Positions 46,712 to 58,000 of a stretch of 64,000 bases of DNA are shown piece after piece. The DNA is from Andrena cerasifolii (lineage: Eukaryota; Arthropoda; Insecta; Hymenoptera; Andrenidae): positions 3,279,001-3,343,000 of the forward strand of contig NC_135130.1 in assembly GCF_050908995.1 (NCBI RefSeq), given 5' to 3'. The notes below the pieces were generated by a model. The model had not been told where the DNA came from and searched no databases. It was given only the letters and a program-made list of their open reading frames with translations. Position 1 is the first letter of the stretch. Each line of letters starts with the position of its first letter. The position numbers were made by a program, and so were the translations under genes.

Positions 46712-46830
46712 TAGCTTTTCTACTCGACTTCACCCGAAATTTAGATTCTGATTTTACAAAAAAAAATTTTTTTAGTTTTTTTTGTGAAGCTTTCTGCTTT
46801 ATATATTAAGATTGTATTTTCTCGCGCTAA
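46712..46830. repeat. SINE-like repeat, partial copy
   Basis: CTAGCTTTTCTACTCGACTT and the following poly-A then TTTGTGA match the start of the 20290 repeat. The copy is short. Confidence 0.45.
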
Positions 46831-46883
46831 TCGCGACTCGATCCTGCCACCCGAAATCAATCAGTTTTTATATTTGATGCCAG

Positions 46884-47131
46884 CAGGGCCGGCGTGAGGA
46901 TGGTTGGCGCCCTTACTCCAGAAAATTTTTCGCGCCCCCAAATTTTTGCAACTCTTTGCTATTTAATATTTTATTTTTCGGGGTACAATAAAAAAAAAAT
47001 TACATTTACATTTTGTTTATGTTGGAGTTGGATTCCTTTATTATTAAGCGTTCGATATAGTTTTTTCGCGCCCTCTTCAGTTGGCACCCTTATGCGGCGC
47101 ATAACTTGCATAATGGGTTCCTCCGGCCTTG
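46884..47131. mobile_element. hAT-like MITE with 7/8 matching TSD
   Basis: The flanks are GATGCCAG (46876-46883) and GATGCCAA (47132-47139). The termini are CAGGGCCGGCGTGAGGA and, inverted, CAAGGCCGGAGGAACCC. 248 bp, with repeated CGCGCCC motifs and no coding capacity. Confidence 0.75.
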
Positions 47132-47139
47132 GATGCCAA

Positions 47140-47400
47140 GCATTTTGATGAAATTGAAATATGATATAGTTCGCATGAAATTAGGCAGGGTTTAAGTCAT
47201 CATTTTGCTGATTTCAAATTTATTTAAAAAATACAGGCCATTGAAATCTGCAATTTCTGCTTATTTTCAGCAAAAACAGGTAAATTTCGATGTACCATAT
47301 TTTCGTTAAACAAATCCGCAACCAGCAAACCGATGACTGAAACTCGACCTAATTTTACATCGAAATGGGATAATAAAATGAAATTGCAAAGTCACGATTG
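47140..47400. mobile_element. Palindromic MITE family, copy 2
   Basis: ATTTTGATGAAATTGAAATA, ATTAGGCAGGGTTTAAGTCA and AACTCGACCTAATTTTACAT align with the 29244 element. It starts at the TSD of the preceding hAT-like element. Confidence 0.6.
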
Positions 47401-47958
47401 TAAACTTCGCGAGTGAGAACAGGAGGTGCAACTCATAGAGACTCATGTATCTTAAAACAATAATAAAACAGATTTATTACATAATAATATTGTTGCCATT
47501 TCATTACATCGCTTCGGGATTCTGCTATTTCAATCAATAGATCGCCTAACAACTCACTGACCGGCGAAATCTTAAAAGAACAGTTGCGAGATGAATCTAA
47601 AATTGTTCCGCGTTAGGTACTCATGAAAACTAAAAATTTCATTTACGGCTGGCATTCGTTTGCGACTCGCTTATATCCATCCATACATATAAAACGCGAG
47701 ATCTTATATGCTATATCAGTAAAGTGCAATGCAATTACACGATAGACAATACACGATTGTATTGTATTTACATATTTACATGAGGGAAAATCATGCGACC
47801 AAATTACGCGATCGATGGAGGAGCGGGGGCAAAATGTCTTTTTTCAACACCTGCATGAAAATGGGTGTTTTTTACACCTACTAAGCGGGAGCAAGATGAA
47901 CAATTTCAAACGCATTCGCGTTTTCTACTTTTCTCCCAAGGGAAAAAGACTTTACGCG

Positions 47959-48122
47959 CAGGGATCGGCGGGCTTAAGCTACATTGATGGAGGGGGAAAC
48001 ACCTACAGGAGCGGTGGTCATGCGCGCATGAACTGCGCCTGCGTCAGTCACGCACGCATTACCACCGCTCCTGTAAGTATTTCCCCCTCCATCAATGTAG
48101 CTTATCCCCGCCGATCCCTGTT
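47959..48122. repeat. GC-rich hairpin 1 (about 70-bp arms)
   Basis: GGGATCGGCGGGCTTAAGCT at about 47960 pairs with AGCTTATCCCCGCCGATCCC at about 48100. The stem continues through TGATGGAGGGGGAAACACC and GGAGCGGTGGT. The loop is rich in CGCG/TGCG. Homologous to hairpin 2. Confidence 0.85.
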
Positions 48123-48254
48123 TACGCGCATGCGTATCCGCAATTTTTCACTTTGCTCCCAAGGAAACTTGAGTTTGCGATCTAAGTGAACATGTCCTAA
48201 CCCTGTGGTATGAAGAACCAATTGGTCCACTAATCGATATCGACCATGTGTGTT

Positions 48255-48428
48255 TATGCAGAGTTAGGAACGATGGGGCCGCAGTGAATGGAGGGGGAAA
48301 CACCCGCAGGAGTGGTGGTTATGTTTGCATGAACTACGCCTGCGTAGTCACGTACACATTACCACCGTTCCTGTTGGTGTTTCCCCCTTCATCACTGCAG
48401 CCCCATCGCTCCTAATTCTGGTTTATGT
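48255..48428. repeat. GC-rich hairpin 2, homologous to hairpin 1
   Basis: TTAGGAACGATGGGGCCGCA pairs with TGCAGCCCCATCGCTCCTAA. The inner TGGAGGGGGAAACACC ... GGTGTTTCCCCCTTCATCA and the loop GCATGAACTACGCCTGCGT closely match hairpin 1 over about 105 bp. The outer stems differ. Confidence 0.83.
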
Positions 48429-48787
48429 TGACATTACAATTGTCACAGAACCTGCTTTCATTAAAAGATAAAATGAGTGATAATAAGAGTGATAGTGATA
48501 CGGGATACTACCACACGCCCCCCGATATAGCAGAAGCTGCAAAAGCGATTGAGGAGAATTTGCTGCCGCCGAAATCGAATGAAAAGTAGACAATGTATAT
48601 CAAATTTATAGAGTGGCGAGATAACCAAAAAGTGGAGTCTTCGTCGCAAGTGCTTTATCGCAAGTGCTTTTAGTTTCTTTCTTTTTATTTCAATAAAAAA
48701 AAACAATCGAACATGCATATTTCTTTTGCGATTGCTCAGCAGGCTGTCAAAAACACACCTTTCGCGCAGGTGTTGAAAAAAAGTATA

Positions 48788-48903
48788 ATGCGTGACAAGG
48801 GGGAGACGCGATTTTGCCTCGCGTACGGTGCTGCCCTCGCTGCGCTCGGGCAGCAAACTTCGCGCTCGTCGGGATCGCTTTCTTCTCGCCCTTGTCACGC
48901 AAT
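48788..48903. mobile_element. Short inverted-repeat element
   Basis: ATGCGTGACAAGGG at 48788 and CCCTTGTCACGCAAT ending at 48903. The interior contains the palindrome-rich CCTCGCTGCGCTCGGGCAGC. It lies about 70 bp past the SV2-like stop codon. Confidence 0.7.
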
Positions 48904-48971
48904 GTACTATTACATTTAATTCATTCAGCTGTGACTAAATAGCTGCACAGTGACATTCAGAAACGCTGTTG

Positions 48972-49042
48972 TCAGGCAATATCCTTGGGTTTATTTGTTT
49001 TCTCCTTTTTCCGGGGAAGAAGAGTCACTAGTAAGGCTGATA
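48972..49042 (-). CDS. SV2-like terminal exon
   Basis: A 71-bp exon encoding VSALLVTLLPRKKEKTNKPK and DIA then TGA, the end of helix 12 plus a Lys-rich cytoplasmic tail. Acceptor TTTCCAG matches the incoming phase exactly. The 1.17-kb intron before it holds a foldback element. Confidence 0.87.
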
Positions 49043-52000
49043 CTGGAAAAGAAATGTTTGATATAGGGAAATGGGAATGATAAATATTGCATGGGGAGTG
49101 TTCTTCAGAGTTGAATAATTTTTGATGTTCCACAATCGTATATTGCCATTACGATTTTATTATATTCGAGCACGTACTTGTATTTCTACTTTCCTTCTAT
49201 AATGGGATCTTATAATATTTAATATATTAATCTACACAGTTCTTTACACTCCACAAGAAAATTTAACGTACCGTGGCCCTTTTTTGACAAAATGATGGCC
49301 TTACTCGTATGTAGCTACTATATTAATCAAATTAATAATTGCAGTATACGACACAAAGCAATGGGACATCAAAGACTGTTCAATTCAACCTTTTTCAATG
49401 CTTGTCTTTTTAATTGTTTCACTGACAAAACATCATAAGACAAATTACTATACGAGTTATGACAGTATTACTCAAAATTGTCGACTGAAAGTACCAATGA
49501 AGCTATGTGCCAAACAATAGCCTCAGAATAATGAAAAAAGAACTATTTTATTTGAGTTCCGGTTACAAAAGGAACAAACAAATATAGGCCCATTATTGAA
49601 TCACAACGAAATTGCTAGCACATTGCCTATTTGTACTGATAATGGCAAATAGCACTTGGTTACAGAAAATCTTAAATCTATTTAGCACTTACAAGAGAAG
49701 CTAGAAAATTAAAAGAATTATGCAATTTTGTGTGCAAGTAGAGTAGTTCATCCGTAAGACAACCCTACTTTTTTTGGTGCCACAGTACGGGTTTAGGGGA
49801 TGAAATCAACCCTTGAAAACAAATTTCCATTTCGTGGAATATCTCAAGAACAGCAATAGATATCGAAAAGAAGTTTAAACAAAAGTTGCATCTTTTGTTT
49901 ACATCTACAAAACTGGGATTGGTGGTGGGGGTAACTTGAAAAGTATGGATTTTCGATAATTATTGTTACGCAGTTTTGTAGATATAAAAAAAGATGCAAC
50001 ATTTGTTTAAACTTTTTTCAATATCCTTCACCCTTCTCGAGATATTCCATGAAAAAAATTCTGAATATTTTTCAAGGGGTGAATTCACCCCCTAAAGCTG
50101 TACTATGGTACCAACAAAAAATAGGGTTCTCTTACCGATGAATTACTCTACTCTACTCCCTCGTTAGCCCCTTCGGTACTTCCATTCCACATTTATTGAA
50201 ATTTTTACCTAAAGAAGCAGAGCCAATCATACAGAAGGGTCCTAGGCAGGATAAGTTGAACAAAACGGGGAATAATAAATTGCCTATAACCGCTCCAAGT
50301 CTGCCAACCATCATTGTCAGGCTGACGGCCATAGTTCTAAAAAGAAAAGCACGAAATAATCGATGAATCATAGCATATAGAAGCTTCTGCAATTATGTCG
50401 TATTAAATAGCTGTACCTTAAGCCCGTGGGAAAATTATCAACGATAATGTTCACGACACAAGCGCCACCTATACTTGACATAGCCACGAAGACTGAACAT
50501 AAACCGAGAATACTATTGGCACTTGATGCCCAATAAAGAGACGCGCAACAGGCAGCGGCTATCATGAAGCAGGTCGCTGAAAATCAACATTTGCAAATGA
50601 TGTTAAACATTATGGAAATTATATAGAGATATAACAATTTCGTTTTCTAATAATTTTCTCTAAGACGAACCTTGAATTTCTTTCAGGATGTGAAAGTAAT
50701 TGAAATATTAGTAAAAAACGAAATGTTGTGAATTGTTCAAAAATGGAATATTTTCTATCTGGCCTTTTTTCATAAAAAGTGAACTTAGGCACTAATCTAA
50801 TAATAATATTCTTACCTATGAGTTTCTTCTTTCCCACTACGGTAATCAGACTTCCAGCCAAAGTATACCCTATGACTCCAGTAGTAGCGATCACGATAGA
50901 ATTGATAAACACTTTCGAATTCAAGACTGCCTGAAATTTAACACACACGAAAAGTTACAGGGGCACGAATTCTCAAGAGAGTTCAGCTCAGAGTCTGTAC
51001 TATTATATTTTTTCATATATGATATTTTTTACGTATTGTGGTGTGCCTTAACCCATTAACTGGGTCATTTCCTGATTAGAAACGCTTTCTGTGTTTAAAA
51101 GTGTGTGTTGAAATACAGTTACAGGCGACTTAGCCCTTGTACGGAATTTGTAAAGTGACTTGGATAAGTCAATTTGGATGAAATTCACCCAATATCATAT
51201 ATTTGCAAGAAACGAGCATACAAAAATTAAACTCGGTTTATTTAATTATTACGGTTTAATATTGTAAGAACTAAATTTCTACAACAAAGAAATTTATTTA
51301 TTTTTTTAAATTATTATTTATTATTGGCAGTTATTGGTTATTTAATGATATGAAGGAGTTTCAGTCCAAATAATACATTAGTAAAGAAGGAATGAAGATT
51401 TGTGACTCGATTTTGGGTCAAAATGGCCAAATTTCCGTATAAGGGTTAATTCATTTTTCCACAGTAAACATTACATACATACACTAGCGGGCAAAAAGTT
51501 ACCACTTTTTCGATGTGTTCTATTTTTGTTATTTTTTAGCGTACATTACCAAGTGTGGTATGTTTAATACGCATATTCTGATGGAGAATTTCAAGCTGTA
51601 TAAAACACAGTTAAAGTTGAATTTATTTAACTGACAAATGAAAGTGTTATATGACGGGAGTAACATTTTTCTAGGGCCGACAAAGAAGTTACCACGTTTA
51701 GTAACTTTTTAGGTTGCCCTAAAAGCAAAAGGTGCTCCCACAAAATATTAGATTTTTTTTATTAATGTTCAAAAGTGGTAACTTTTTGTTGGCTTTAAAA
51801 GTGTGTTGTCTTGTTTAATGCTATGTTGGTTTTTTGTTTGTTAGTTAAGTAAATTCAACTGTAACTGGGTTTTACACAGCTTTTAATTCTCTTTCAGAAT
51901 ATGTATATTAGGCACATACTGCAGCTTTGAGTTGACATTGAAAAGTAATAGAAGTAGGGTGGTTCGCAAAAGTGGTAACTTTCTTTCTTTACCCCTACTG

Positions 52001-55000
52001 TACATACTATATGCTTATTTCAAGGCAAATCGTCAATTTTTTTAACTTAATGTCGGGGGTCTGATAAAAATGAAATATATAATATAGTTCACGTGAAATG
52101 AGAGACAGTTTAAATTTTAAATCATCAATTTTCTGGTTTTGGATCTGTTAAAGAATACAAATCGGCGAAGTTTGCCTGTTTTCGCGAAGAATAGGTAAAA
52201 ATAAAATTACAAACTACGAGGGTCTGTACTTTTTAAGCAAAATCGAACCCGGGAAAACGACGAATTAAACTCCCCGTAATTTTAATAAAATCTGATCGGT
52301 TTAGCGCGGAATGACCATTCTCTGCCTTTGCACGTGTGTAATTATGAAATTGACGCGCTAAATTAACTCGCCTGTTTCAATGCAGACGAATTTTCAAATT
52401 ACGGGTTAACTCGTCTTCCTCAGCTACCAGGTTCGACTCTTGAATGCTTCAGTTACGCTAAATAATACGCGGTGTCCAAAAATCGTAGGATAAGTCGATG
52501 TATGGAAATTACTCGTCCCAAAATGAATAAAAAAATCATTTCCTACTTCCCGATTTGCAACTTCATCTTCGATATATAAACAGTTAATATTCGAAGCTAT
52601 TCTTTCTGTTACAATACAATTAAATGTGCGTTTATGCAAATTTTTCGTACGTGAGAGAATTTAAAAATTCTAAATTATATTTTGGAAATGTAGACTTAGA
52701 TTAAGTATCGAATGACGTTCCTATTTCTTTCGATACAACGAATTTGTAATGTACGTAAATAGAGCGAAGAATAATTGTAACTGTAAATGTTGTAATACCG
52801 GTATGCACTCGTGTGCAACGTCCAACGTTTCAGTTGTGATACTTGCTGAAGAGCTATGGTTCGTTTGGCGTTGGCCCAGCATGTAACAGAAGCGTGGCTG
52901 TGTGCTAATATATTCAGGTTTCGTGTAATTGCTCTTGAAATGTTCCATCATTGTGAACAATTGAGGCATCCATAGCCTAATCGAGTTCGATCTATAAATT
53001 GAAAGTTTCACAATCACGTGTGTTATATAGCAATGTCCAGTAATTGGGATTCAGCTCTTTTCATCCGGGACACCCCTGTGGTTCACCTCTGATAATTCGG
53101 ATATGTTCGTTTGAAGCGTAAGGGGGGAAAACAGGGAATGTCACAAAACAGCTTTATCGAGGAAATTAAGTCGTAATACTTTAGTCCACCAGTAAAGAAG
53201 CAAGGTTCAATGAATTTAATTTTCTTATATCATTTTTTTCTTAAATAATTTCTTGGTTTACTTTGAAGACAGAAGCTTATGCTTAGGCAAAGAGTGGCGA
53301 TATTCCGCATGTTGTTCCAGTGCAGAGTGGACATTTCTGGTTTTTAACCAGTATACCAGATTTTTAACGTTATCTTACGGGGGTATTTGAATTTTTTAAT
53401 ACTTTGTGATTCGGCAGTTCTGCAGTCCCAGTTGCCACAAACAAGATATGCTATAAATCGCAAAGTCACGAAAAATGGACATTCCTCTTTTTCCCCTTTA
53501 CTCTTCCTTTGGTAGTAACAGCTAGGGGTTGCAAACCGGTAAATCGGTAAATCGGTTTGAAGTTTTTTTTCACTGATAAAGTAGTAGATACCGACGGAAT
53601 TATGCGCTATATATATGCGCTACATTGATATACATACAATTTTTACCGGTAATTCGCAAAATTTTTACCGGGAATTCGATAAATTACGTATGTCTCGATA
53701 TTTACCGGTAAATCGATTTACCGGTAAATTAGGTATTTCTCGATATTTACCGGTAAATTATGTATTTCTCGATATTTACCGGTAAATTATGTATTTCTCG
53801 ATATTTACCGGTAAATTATGCATTTCTCGATATTTACCGGTAAAAATTTGGCGAATTACCGGTAAAAATATGTAGCGCATAATTCCGTCGATACCTACTA
53901 CGTTATCAGTGAAAAAAGCTTCAAACCGATTTACCGATTTACCGGTTTGCAATCCCTAGTAACAGCGTTGACTCACAAAAGATAACAGAAGGAAGAAAAT
54001 GTTTGATTATATCTGAAATTTCAGTTGCCAGTCACGAAAGTGTCACGTGCGAAAGAGCCTTTATTTGGAAACGCTGGTCTTTGAAATACATATTGGGTAA
54101 ACTAAATTGAAATTGTTACTAAGTGAAAAATTTTGAAGTAATAAATTCTATATTCATGATTCCTATTGTTGAATTGATATTGCTTTCGAGGTGAGTACAG
54201 TTGATGAGAGTACAGTTGAGAGTGAGTACTGCCGAATAGCTGAACAAGTGAGAAATTACTATAGAAGGTGATGAGATATTATTTGTCTCTTAGCACAGTA
54301 ATACTATGAATTTCTAAAATTAGTTATTTTAACTGAAACTGATACTAGATCACCCCATATATTTTATTCCATTCTTCTTCTTATCTTCAAATCGAAAAGA
54401 ACACTCAGCTGTTCCATTCCCTACGCCACGTCTTCGATAGTAATATCAAAATAGTCAGCAATAAAAAATAAATAAATAGTAAAATATCTTTTAAAAATTC
54501 TTTTAAAAATCTTATTTTTCTTATTTAAAATTTAAAAATCTTTGTTGAGTCCAACATCAAACAAACTGTAGTAGAGTTTCTGCGCATCGTTAATAAAATA
54601 TCAAAAGAGTCAGCATAAAAAATAAATAGTAAAAATCTTTTAAAAATTCCTTTAAAAATCGTATTTTTCTTATTTAAAATTTAAAAATCTTTGTTGAATC
54701 CAACATCAAAGAAACTGTAGTAGAATTGGTGCGTATCGATTCTCATATCAAAGCAGTCAGCAATAAAAAATAAATAAGTAGTAAAATATTCTTTAAAAAT
54801 TCTTTCAAAAATCTTATTTATCTTATTTAAAATTTAAAAATCTTTGTTGAATCCAACATCAAACAAACTGTAGTAGAGTTTCTGCGCATCGTTAATAAAA
54901 TATCAAAAGAGTCAGCATAAAAAATAAATAGTAAAAATCTTTTAAAAATTCCTTTAAAAACCGTATTTGTCGTATTTAAAATTTAAAAATCTTTGTTGAA

Positions 55001-58000
55001 TCCAACATCAAAGAAACTGTAGTAGAGTTTCTGCGCATCGTTAATAAAATATCAAAAGAGTCAGCATAAAATATAAATAGTAAAAATCTTTTAAAAATTC
55101 CTTTAAAAATCGTATTTTTCGTATTTAAAATTTAAAAATCTTTGTTGAATCCAACATCAAAGAAACTGTAGTAGAATTGGTGCGTATCCATTGTAATATC
55201 AAAGCAGTCAGCTTAAAAAAATTAATAATTAGTAAAACATCTTTTAAAAATCTTATTTATCTTATTTAAAATTTAAAAATCTTTGTTGAATCCAAGAAAC
55301 TTTAGTAGAATTTGTGGGTATTTAAAAATTCAGCAACGTAAGATTCTTCTTATTAAAACAAAATGTATTCATCTGACCCTATTGTTGCACCAAGCTGAAT
55401 CAGGCCTATAGCAATGAGCTTGAAGATGCTCGGTTGCACGAAGAGTGGTCTAATTTGTTGCCAGCACGAGCGCAGCTTGTCCCCCACGCTGTCGCTCAAC
55501 GCTTCGACTGAATATTCCTCCTCGAGATCCTTTATCTGTAAATAAAGATTATCGTTAGTTTCGCGTTTTGCGAGTCATTCAGTTAACGATTCCACCAGGG
55601 GCAATTATCTCCCGCTTGTTGCTCTGCATAAATTATCATGCGCGCAGAAGCCCCTGTCAACAATTCCGTTATGTAGAAGCTGGAGTAAACACTGGCCATA
55701 CGTGAGAGTGCAGAATAAGATCTGTAAAATGTTTAACTTTCAACACATAACAGCTTTTAAACAGACTTGCTCCCGTATCAGCATAACTGACCTATATCTC
55801 TCTTTGACCTACATTTAGCCGGAGTTAAATTTCAAATTATTTACAAATTTTGATAACTTAAATTATTAAAAATTGCAAATTTTGTTCCCGCATTGTTCTC
55901 ACAAGAGATTGAAAAAGGTTGCAATATTGAAGCGGCGAAAGAAGCTTTTGGTTATCCCTGTTTGTACTTTAACGAGTTGCTAAATAATTACAGATTATAT
56001 GCTGAAAGTATAACAACTCTTAAACTTGTGGAAAGATTTATCGATCGTTCCACGTATTCTCTGACACTCGATTCACCTTAAGCGTGATTAATTTAAAAAT
56101 TCTAAACCGCAGCTGCATCGACAGTTCGAGGAAAATCGACTACGTAGTGAAGACTCTTCGGCGACCGAGATGCATTATAAAATCCATTCATTGTTTATAC
56201 CAGTTGCGCCACACAAGCCCGTATAAATCTCGATCAGTTATGTCTTCATGACGTTATTACGAATCACACATGCGCCAGACCCGGGAAAACACGTTACACC
56301 GGATGTAATTATAAGTACGTTTAAAATATACTTTTTGCCGATAAGATAACGCGAGCGATTTGATCAGACGTAATGTCACGTGGTGAACGATGCTTGAAAC
56401 ATCATCTGGCGTCTTTTCACGCCGAGATGATGACTTATCCCTCACCTGACATCGGCGTGCCGAGCTGCTGCCTCAGAAACATAAGGAGATATTAATCCAC
56501 ACTCTGAATACTTGCTTCGAAATCTGATAGGTCTTTCTCATTGAGCTGGGTGCTACTTTTGTGGCAATTTAATTTACCGCTAACTACAAACGCGGGGATA
56601 AAATTGACGGGGTTCTTCCAGCTGTCAACTGGACGCCATGAATGGGTCTGCCATGCTTGGAACAATAATGGAATAATGTTCAGAGTTGAGAGATTGAGAG
56701 CTTAAAATGGTATTTGAAAGTAATAGTATTTAGAGTTTAAGAGTTTGAAATCGAATTTGAAGGGCATGGTATTAAAAGTTTAATAATTTAAAAAGGAGTT
56801 TGTAACAAGTAATATGTATTTTTCTTACTGGATATGTATCTGGATCCTTGCCAGTGTTGAGAGCGTATATTTTCTTGAAGACCTCCAGGGCTTCTTCTTT
56901 TCTGCCTTTTAAAAGAAGGAACCGCGGGCTCTCAGGGAACGCGAACATCGCTATGGCAGCGAGGAACTCTGGTAGCGCGCAAATCGCTAGGAACACTCTC
57001 CACGAATTGATTTCCATGGTCCTGCTTAGGAGAGTGATGGTCCACTTCTGTGGTATGATCAGCCACGCAATACCTGGGACAAATATTTCCATGGTTTCAC
57101 GCGATGCAATTAATACAGCAGAGTAACGATACAAATACAGAGTATAAGAGTGGGAAACCAGAACATAAAGGAAAAGAAGCACTTACAAGGTAAAGAAATG
57201 TTTCCAAGAGAGAAGAAGACACCAAGCCACATGTAGGTTCGGGACCGATGTGCTTCGTTGTGTACTTCTGCCAAATATGACATTAAAGCGGCGTATGGGC
57301 CGGATATACTGTAAATTTTAAAAGTTCCAATTGCGACACACTCGAAAAAATCACTTTGGTAAGTAACAATAAGTTCAGAAGCAATTGCTTGTTACAAATC
57401 TGACATCCAACGCGCGATGTTTAAATGTGAAACAGTTCAGTTACATCCAATGTACAGGGTGTCCCAAAATTCTGGGACCTCTTGGACCATGCGATATCCT
57501 GATACAAAAAGACATCGAAAAGTCCTTTACCGTTTTAAGATCCGACGCTTCGTTCTCGAGATCTTAGCACCTCCAGCTCGAGACCTTCCAGACTCGCGGT
57601 TTAAAGCCGAAACAGCTGAGCGCGGAGCCTTGACCGCTCGCTCAGCTGACTCGGCTTTAAACTGCGCGGCCCGGGCGTCCGACCGCTAATATTCAACTGC
57701 TAATATCTCGAGAACGAAGCCTCAGATCCTGAAACGGTAAAGGACTTTTCGACGTGTTTTTGCATCATGATGCACCCTGTATAATCTTTAAATGCAGAGC
57801 ACATAGAAATATATTTACGGTAATTACACGGTGAATCATGCGGTGAGCACAGTTCTTCCAAGTGGAATTACCTATTTCCTTGGCAAAAATCGGTTTTGTT
57901 GAACAGTTTATGGGCAAAAGCATAAGTGCAAGCTGTACAGAAAATAATGGTCTTTGCACGTCATCTTTGCACATTTCATGTCTTTTTTGTTTTCCACGTG

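Larger units (their letters stand above)
45597..48971. other. Intergenic region between SNX4 start and SV2-like stop
   Basis: 45597-45760 should contain the SNX4 promoter and 5' UTR; it is GC-rich for this window with several CpG, but no TATA box or other element can be assigned. The rest holds a hAT-like element, a palindromic MITE copy and the hairpins listed separately. Confidence 0.55.

Noticed and set aside
47815..48189. 124-codon plus-strand open frame
   Set aside because: It crosses hairpin 1 and both of its arms, with no family resemblance and a composition set by the palindrome.
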